A stretch of 64,000 bases of DNA from Methanobrevibacter ruminantium M1 (GTDB taxonomy: Archaea > Methanobacteriota > Methanobacteria > Methanobacteriales > Methanobacteriaceae). Both the position numbers and the translations under genes were made by a program. Positions 58,346 to 64,000 of this stretch are shown one piece after another. A model generated the notes under the pieces. The model saw nothing but the letters and a program-made list of their open reading frames with translations, was not told the DNA's origin and ran no database searches. Location of the stretch: assembly GCF_000024185.1 (NCBI RefSeq), contig NC_013790.1, positions 186,001 to 250,000 of the forward strand, written 5' to 3'. The number at the start of each line of letters is the position of its first letter. Position 1 is the stretch's first letter.

Positions 58346-60556
58346 ATGACTTTAACAGATTCTGAAGTAAAATATATTGAAGGAATTCTCGGTAGAGAAA
58401 TGAACGAATTGGAAGAGGGAATGTTAGATGTAATGTTTTCCGAGCATTGTTCATATAAAAGTAGTAGACCATTTTTAAGAATGTTTCCTACTGAAGGAGA
58501 AAACATTGTCCTAGGGCCTGGAGACGATGCAGGTCTTGTATCTATTACAGATGAATATGCTCTTGCTGTAGGTATGGAAAGTCATAATCACCCTTCAGCT
58601 ATTGAACCTTACGGAGGAGCAGGTACAGGTATTGGAGGAATCCTTAGAGACATTATCTCTATGGGTGCAATGCCAATTGCCCTTTTAGACAGCCTTCGTT
58701 TTGGTCCTCTTGAAGACCAAAAGTCAAGATACTTGTTTGAGCATGTCGTTGAAGGAATCTCCGACTATGGTAACAGGGTAGGAGTTCCTACCGTTGCAGG
58801 TGAGATTGAATTTGACGAATCATTCAGAACAAACCCTCTTGTAAACGTATTATGTGCAGGACTTGTCAAAAAGGATGAGATAGTTCTTGCTGTAGCTCCA
58901 AATATAGGAGATGTCTTCCTTCTTATGGGAGGAACCACAGGCCGTGATGGAATTCACGGAGTGACCTTTGCATCTGAAGAGCTCACATCAGACAGTGAAA
59001 CCGAAGACAGACCTGCAGTACAGGTAGCTGATCCATTCACCAAAAAGAGAGTTCTTGAAGCTTCCCTTGAAATCCTAGAAAAGATAGACTGTTCCGGAGT
59101 AAAGGACCTAGGGGGAGGAGGCCTTACCTGCTGTGTCTCTGAGCTTGTAGATAAGTCTAAAAACGGTGCAGTTGTAGACCTTAGAGCTATTCCTTTAAGG
59201 GAAGAGGGAATGACCCCTTATGAAATAATGCTTTCAGAATCTCAAGAGCGTATGATTTTTGTCATAAACCCTAAAGATGTGGAATTGGCACAAAAGATAT
59301 GTGATAAGCATGAAATTCCTTCTGCAGTGATTGGAGAAGTCACTGAAGGAAGCAATATGGTTGTAAAGGACTTCGATGCAGAAGAAGAGTTACAAACCTT
59401 GTGTAATGTTCCAACAATCCTTTTAGCAGATCCTCCTTCAATTGACAGGCCAACAGTAGAGCCTGCTAAATCAGAAGATCTTGTTGAAGTGATTGACGGA
59501 CCTATTGATGAATCATTAATTAAGATATTGTCCTCTCCAAACATTGCAAGCAAGGCATGGGTATATAAACAATACGACCATGAGGTTCAAACCAGAACCG
59601 TTGTAAAGCCTGGAGATGACGCAGCAGTATTGCAGATAGATGACGAGACAGCTGTTGCACTTACAGCAGACTCCAACACTGTTCACACAAAGCTTTCCCC
59701 ATATGATGGAGGGGCAGGCAGTGTAGCTGAAGCAATAAGAAATGTTGTTTCAATGGGTGCTAAACCTTATGCAATTGTTGATTGTCTTAACTTCGGAAAT
59801 CCGGAAACACCAGAAATCCTCTGGCAATTCAAGGAGTGCATTAGAGGAATGTCTGATATAGCAGAGAAATTCGAAGCTCCAGTCATAAGTGGAAATGTTA
59901 GTTTCTACAATGAAACAGAAGGTATTAAAATCAACCCAACTCCGGCAGTTGGAGTCATTGGAGTTGAAAAGCTATCAAGCATCAGAACACTTCCATTCAA
60001 GAATGAAGGAGATAAGATAATAATCATTGGAAAAACCTATGATGAGCTTGGTGGGTCCGAATACCACAGAGCAGTCCATAACCTTGAACAAGGAGAAGCT
60101 CCTAAAATCAGAATAGATGATGAATTGGCTGCAGCTAATGCAGTTCTTGACCTCATAGAAAATGATGGAGATTATGTAAAATTCCTTGAAGGTGAAGACA
60201 AGCTCAATATAAAAGCCACACATGACGTATCTGCAGGTGGAATAGCAATTGCATTGTCTGAAATGGTTATGAAAGGCAAGTTAGGCTGTGAAATAGATAT
60301 CAGCAATGTCCCAGCGGAAGAAAATATTAGCGATAATGACTTGTTATTCTCTGAATCCCATGGAAGATACATCATTGCAGTAGATGCCGATAAGGCAGAG
60401 GAAATAGTAAATTCCATAGATATTGATGCTGCAATTATTGGTGAAGTCAAAGGAGATTCTTTAATAATCAAGAATAATGATGAAACCATTGTTGATTTTG
60501 CTATAGATGAGTTAGATAATGCTTATAATGGTGTTATTGAAAAGTATATGGCTTAA
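58346..60556 (+). CDS. purL: Phosphoribosylformylglycinamidine synthase, large (PurL) subunit
   Basis: 736 residues of the small-PurL type used with separate PurQ and PurS. Motifs: [13 protein letters not shown] at the N-terminus, [40 protein letters not shown] (catalytic His and ATP loop), [25 protein letters not shown], a second half with [23 protein letters not shown], and [16 protein letters not shown]. Fourth step of purine synthesis. AAGGTG precedes the ATG; 127 nt after ileS, on the same strand. Confidence 0.95.
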   Translation: MTLTDSEVKYIEGILGREMNELEEGMLDVMFSEHCSYKSSRPFLRMFPTEGENIVLGPGDDAGLVSITDEYALAVGMESHNHPSAIEPYGGAGTGIGGILRDIISMGAMPIALLDSLRFGPLEDQKSRYLFEHVVEGISDYGNRVGVPTVAGEIEFDESFRTNPLVNVLCAGLVKKDEIVLAVAPNIGDVFLLMGGTTGRDGIHGVTFASEELTSDSETEDRPAVQVADPFTKKRVLEASLEILEKIDCSGVKDLGGGGLTCCVSELVDKSKNGAVVDLRAIPLREEGMTPYEIMLSESQERMIFVINPKDVELAQKICDKHEIPSAVIGEVTEGSNMVVKDFDAEEELQTLCNVPTILLADPPSIDRPTVEPAKSEDLVEVIDGPIDESLIKILSSPNIASKAWVYKQYDHEVQTRTVVKPGDDAAVLQIDDETAVALTADSNTVHTKLSPYDGGAGSVAEAIRNVVSMGAKPYAIVDCLNFGNPETPEILWQFKECIRGMSDIAEKFEAPVISGNVSFYNETEGIKINPTPAVGVIGVEKLSSIRTLPFKNEGDKIIIIGKTYDELGGSEYHRAVHNLEQGEAPKIRIDDELAAANAVLDLIENDGDYVKFLEGEDKLNIKATHDVSAGGIAIALSEMVMKGKLGCEIDISNVPAEENISDNDLLFSESHGRYIIAVDADKAEEIVNSIDIDAAIIGEVKGDSLIIKNNDETIVDFAIDELDNAYNGVIEKYMA

Positions 60557-60871
60557 TTCTATATTTTTCCAATTATATGGATTCAATCATTTAGAGATTC
60601 ATCATTTGTGATTCACTTATTTAGGGATTCAATCATTTACAAATTCAATTATTTAAGAGATTTGATGTTCAAATCTTCTTAAATTCTATTTTTTTATTTA
60701 ATGTATTTATATTCGTAGATTGTATGTTGTTTGTTTAATTGATTATTTAATAAATTGCCTTAAATTTAATCATATGATTTAAATGCTTTAGAATTTATTA
60801 AATAATTAATTGAATCAGTATTTAGTTAATTATAGGTAATAGAAGTTTATGAAAGTTGTAGGACGATTAAT
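60557..60871. other. Spacer with degenerate GATTCAATCATTTA repeats
   Basis: 315 bp, no gene. About five short units of the form GATTCA(A)TCATTT occur at about 60580-60655 with a period near 16-24 bp. Confidence 0.55.
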
Positions 60872-62098
60872 ATGAAGTTTATATCAAATTTAATTCCATT
60901 AGAAGAAGCATTATCAAAAATAAATGATAATATAAAACTTATGGATACAGAAACCATTGACTTAAAGGACTCTCAAGGCAGAGTTTTAGCACATGCTGTA
61001 TCTTCTTATCACAATTCACCTCCATTTGACAAATCAGCTATGGATGGATATGCAGTTATTGCTGAAGACACTTTTGGAGCTTCCAATAATGTTATAAAAG
61101 AGTTAAAAATCATCGATAGGATTGGTGCAGGTGATTTTTCCAATAAGTCCCTTCAAAATGGTGATGCTATAGTTATAGCAACAGGGGCACCTATTCCAGA
61201 TGGTGCAAATGCTGTTTTAATGAAGGAATACACTTATGAGGATGGTGACAATCTTGAAATCCACTCTCAAGTGACTCCCGGTGAAAACATATCTCCAAAG
61301 GCTGAAGACATTGCCAAAGGAGATGAGATTTTAGGAGAAAATGTTTTAATCAGGCCTCAAGAGATGGGCTTGATAGCTTCCGCAGGATACAGTGAAGTGG
61401 AAGTCTATAAAAGGCCAAGAGTAAAACTGCTGATTACAAGCAATGAATTGGTGGATCCTTCCCCTAATATAGATGATGCTAAAATAATCAATTCAAACCA
61501 ATACACAATTGCAGCTCTCATCAGAAGTGCAGGAGCAACAGTAGATATTGACCATGGAATCGATGACTTTGATGAAATTCGCGATGCAATCGATAAGGCA
61601 AGCAGGGAATATGACTGTGTAATTACAACCGGAGGAACTGCAATAAGCAAAGGGGATGTTGTCATTGATGCAGTTGAGGACTTGGGAGAAGTATTGTTCC
61701 ATGGTGTTGCAATGAGGCCAGGTAAGCCGGTAGGTGCTGGAATAGTCAACGGAACCCAGATATTCATGCTTTCAGGACAGCCTGTAGCTGCAATGGGTCA
61801 GTTTGATATAATTGCAAGACATTTCCTATTTAAGGTTCAAGGCCTTGATTATTCCCATAAGATTGTAAAGAGGACATCTTCAACTAAGATACACTCTTCC
61901 CTAGGCAGAACCGATTATATAAGGGCTGTAGCAGATGATGAGACTGTTCATCATGTTTTAAACAGAGGTTCTGGAATCATAAGGTCTATGGTTGAGGCAA
62001 ACTGCTACATAATCATTGATGAAAACCATGAAGGCATTGAGATAGGCGATATGGTAGACTTGATTTTCTTTAATGATATGGCTTGGCCTAGTCTTTAA
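60872..62098 (+). CDS. moeA: Molybdopterin molybdenumtransferase (MoeA)
   Basis: 408 residues in the four-domain MoeA layout: PLEEALSKI at the start, PPFDKSAMDGYAV in the active region, ATGAPIPDGANAVLMKE, VKLLITSNELVDPS, TTGGTAISKGDVVIDAVEDLG and the FHGVAMRPGKPVGAGIVN segment, with the C-terminal beta-barrel domain. It inserts molybdenum or tungsten into molybdopterin for formylmethanofuran dehydrogenase and similar enzymes. The ribosome site is weak (GGACGATT). Followed by a strong hairpin. Confidence 0.92.
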   Translation: MKFISNLIPLEEALSKINDNIKLMDTETIDLKDSQGRVLAHAVSSYHNSPPFDKSAMDGYAVIAEDTFGASNNVIKELKIIDRIGAGDFSNKSLQNGDAIVIATGAPIPDGANAVLMKEYTYEDGDNLEIHSQVTPGENISPKAEDIAKGDEILGENVLIRPQEMGLIASAGYSEVEVYKRPRVKLLITSNELVDPSPNIDDAKIINSNQYTIAALIRSAGATVDIDHGIDDFDEIRDAIDKASREYDCVITTGGTAISKGDVVIDAVEDLGEVLFHGVAMRPGKPVGAGIVNGTQIFMLSGQPVAAMGQFDIIARHFLFKVQGLDYSHKIVKRTSSTKIHSSLGRTDYIRAVADDETVHHVLNRGSGIIRSMVEANCYIIIDENHEGIEIGDMVDLIFFNDMAWPSL

Positions 62099-62110
62099 AA
62101 AAAGAGTTTA

Positions 62111-62133
62111 GATAAGAATTATTAATTCTTATC
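62111..62133 (+). terminator. moeA terminator-like hairpin
   Basis: GATAAGAATT, loop ATT, AATTCTTATC: a perfect 10-bp stem followed by T-rich sequence, 12 nt after the stop. Confidence 0.6.
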
Positions 62134-62312
62134 CTTTAATTTTACTTATTTTTACTTATTACTTATTTTTTAAATTATCTTTATTTTACTTATTACTTTT
62201 TTTTAAATTATCTTTATTTTTCTTTTATTTCTATTATTATTTTTTCTTAATTATCATTTTTCTATAATTCAAACATTTTTAATTTTATTGGCTTGTTAGT
62301 TTACTTATTTAC

Positions 62313-62972
62313 TTAATAACGACTCCTTTGACCTAATTTATAGAAGAAATAATAACCCAAGAGTTCGCCTCCTCTGCTATCGCTTCTTCCTTGATTATAT
62401 CCCTCACGATATGCCTGTTCATATTGATAAGCCTCTTCTTGTTCTATTTGATCTTCAATATACTCCTCTTGAGCCTTATTTAGCTTTTCATTAAACTCTT
62501 CCTTACTCAATTTGGATTTAGGACTATAAGATACGATTTTTTTCATAGAGGAATTAACGTCATCTCCATCATAGGACAATGCATAGAATGTTCCATTTGA
62601 TTCAAAATATAAATAAGTTACAGTATGATTGACTATGCTTCTATTGCTGTAGTAGGCTACGGCATGATGTCCGTCGATTTCCATCTCTTCAACATCATAA
62701 TTCTCTTCATTTGTCGCTTCATAGCCGTAATTATTTCTAAAACTTTTATTGTTTTCCAAAGCTACGAGTCCGAAGGTAAATACATTGTTAAAAAGATAAT
62801 CTCCGCTTGCATTCCTTCCACCTCCATACTCTGGAGGAATTTGGAAGTTTATATCGTTTACAGTTATATTCACCCAATCAGAGGTGTCCACATCACTTTC
62901 AGCACTAATGTAACTTACCGACAAAAGTGCTATCCCTATTACACATGCTAAAAAAATTATTTTTTTATTCAT
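62313..62972 (-). CDS. Secreted protein of unknown function
   Basis: 219 residues with a signal peptide (basic start, hydrophobic core to about residue 22, ISAES cleavage region). The mature part is rich in Asn, Tyr and Asp with NITVNDINFQIPPEYGGG and a beta-like middle; residues about 160-200 are a Glu/Gln/Tyr-rich helix (EEYIEDQIEQEEAYQYEQAY) and the end is Gly/Arg/Ser-rich. No named family. No SD seen. It converges on moeA. Probably exported; surface or pseudomurein role is a guess. Confidence 0.65.
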   Translation of the reverse strand: MNKKIIFLACVIGIALLSVSYISAESDVDTSDWVNITVNDINFQIPPEYGGGRNASGDYLFNNVFTFGLVALENNKSFRNNYGYEATNEENYDVEEMEIDGHHAVAYYSNRSIVNHTVTYLYFESNGTFYALSYDGDDVNSSMKKIVSYSPKSKLSKEEFNEKLNKAQEEYIEDQIEQEEAYQYEQAYREGYNQGRSDSRGGELLGYYFFYKLGQRSRY

Positions 62973-63251
62973 GTTTTATTCTATAGGTCTTTTTCTTTTT
63001 AAAAATTTCTTTTTAATTCTTTAAAGAACATTTTTCTTAAGAGTTTAAAAGCATCTTTTCTTAGCATTATCTTTTTATTTGCAAATTACAATTTTATTGC
63101 TAAAATGATTATCTTTTTATATTATGAAAACTTAATAATATTATTCAAATATTCTAAATGATTTTTATAATCTTATTAAATTTGACCTTAAATTTGTTTA
63201 GAAAATTAAATGGAAAATAATTAAAACTAATGATTATCAATAAGTGTTACT

Positions 63252-64000
63252 ATGAACGGAATATATTATTATGTAATAGCCTTTCTACTTATTTGGACTA
63301 TTGCAATTGTATTTAAGGGCAGACTTGAAAATTATGGCCTTGAAGTCAATTTTCCCCTTTTGATGTGGAAGACACAGAGATTGAGAGGATTTATAGACAG
63401 AATCGCCAATAGGGCTCCACGGTTTTGGAAATGGTACATGAATATAGGAATCGTCATCTCTACTGGATTTATGATTCTGATGGCTGTGGCCTTGGTATAT
63501 TCTCTTAAGACCCTGATGGACGCTCCTACAGTCAGCCTGGTTATTCCAGGGGTGGAAGTGCCAGGATCTCCAATATTCATTCCTTTCCTATCTGGTCTTA
63601 TAGCCCTTGCAACAGTTCTTATAGTTCATGAGTTCAGTCATGGAATATTGGCAAGGGTGGAGAAAATCAAGATTAATTCAATAGGTCTTCTATTATTTGC
63701 AATTCTTCCAGGAGCTTTTGTAGAGCCTGATGAAGAGGAATTGAAGGGATTGAACCGTCCTTCTAGAATGAGAATATATGTTGCAGGTTCCATGGCTAAT
63801 CTGACCTTGGCAGCTATTGCTCTTGTTATCATGATGCTCATATCCTCCTTTGTAGTCCCTGCAGTCTTTGAGGATGACGGCATTGTAATAAGCAGGCTCA
63901 CTGAAGACGGCAATGCAATCAATTATCTCTCTGAGGGAATGGTGATAAAGGGAATAAACAATTATTCCGTAAGCGATGGGGCATCCTATCAAAAGGCTGT
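63252..64000 (+). CDS. Membrane-embedded metalloprotease, M50 / site-2 protease family (partial, 3' end outside)
   Basis: The frame is open from the ATG at 63252 to the window end (249 codons, incomplete). Hydrophobic helices alternate with the zinc motif HEFSH (residues 126-130) in VLIVHEFSHGILARVEKI, followed by SIGLLLFAILPGAFVEP and AGSMANLTLAAI, which fit S2P-type intramembrane proteases. The sequence after helix four looks like the start of a PDZ-like insertion (VISRLTEDGNAINYLSEGMVIKGIN). Role: cleavage of membrane-bound regulators. It starts 279 nt from the divergent secreted-protein gene. Confidence 0.85.
   Translation, partial: MNGIYYYVIAFLLIWTIAIVFKGRLENYGLEVNFPLLMWKTQRLRGFIDRIANRAPRFWKWYMNIGIVISTGFMILMAVALVYSLKTLMDAPTVSLVIPGVEVPGSPIFIPFLSGLIALATVLIVHEFSHGILARVEKIKINSIGLLLFAILPGAFVEPDEEELKGLNRPSRMRIYVAGSMANLTLAAIALVIMMLISSFVVPAVFEDDGIVISRLTEDGNAINYLSEGMVIKGINNYSVSDGASYQKA

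Overview
The window looks like part of the chromosome of a Methanobrevibacter-type methanogen (Methanobacteriales). It is very AT-rich. It encodes HdrA, methanogenesis marker protein 11, an archaeal-type methionine adenosyltransferase, RadA, a multi-OB-fold RPA, a thiol:fumarate reductase-like flavoprotein and two large secreted adhesin-like proteins with beta-helix and Ig-like parts. Shine-Dalgarno sequences are of the GGAGG / GGTGAT type and promoters have TTTATATA-like TATA boxes. The genus is inferred from gene content; I saw no rRNA or tRNA.

Layout. 1-3147: 3' part of an adhesin-like gene. 3.7-8.4 kb: dadD-like deaminase, then tfrA and ribB on the minus strand, with ribB preceded by a complete FMN (RFN) riboswitch. 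8.4-13.2 kb: a second adhesin, several small secreted or membrane proteins (two found only by reading short frames) and a nitroreductase-like protein. 13.2-17.5 kb: a 40-bp-phased palindrome array, a methyltransferase of the isoprenylcysteine type, a tRNA dihydrouridine synthase, methanogenesis marker 11, ribH and a 28-residue membrane microprotein. 17.8-35.5 kb: a surface-glycan region (glycosyltransferases, pyruvyltransferase-like protein, UDP-ManNAc dehydrogenase, the complete dTDP-rhamnose pathway rfbDACB, a polyprenyl-phosphate sugar transferase) with a leuC-leuD-leuB operon set inside it. 35.5-36.9 kb: a gene-free stretch with short repeats and an orphan promoter-like site. 36.9-44.5 kb: RPA, radA, an AEC transporter and hdrA. 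45.3-49.3 kb: an uncharacterised module (vWA-like protein, small acidic protein, ARPP-1 protein) split by an IS1182-family element. 49.9-62.1 kb: glyA, a flavoprotein/ferredoxin of the dihydromethanopterin reductase type, a DUF192 protein, methionine adenosyltransferase, ileS, purL, moeA. 62.3-64 kb: a secreted protein and the start of a membrane-embedded M50 (site-2) protease that runs off the window.

The genes join in several themes: cell-envelope glycan synthesis, flavin supply (ribB, ribH) beside flavoenzymes, and C1/cofactor metabolism (HdrA, GlyA, the flavoprotein, MAT, MoeA).

The most unusual non-coding signals are: (i) a hairpin family, three copies, each starting exactly 3 nt after a stop codon, with conserved flanks and a covarying stem; (ii) a bacterial-looking FMN riboswitch plus RibB in an archaeon; (iii) five 12-bp palindromes spaced exactly 40 bp; (iv) a shared 19-bp motif at 35.6-35.8 kb and 52.7 kb; (v) four 14-bp palindromes before glyA; and (vi) repeated micro-duplication of gene 3' ends into the following spacer. 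No CRISPR array was found.
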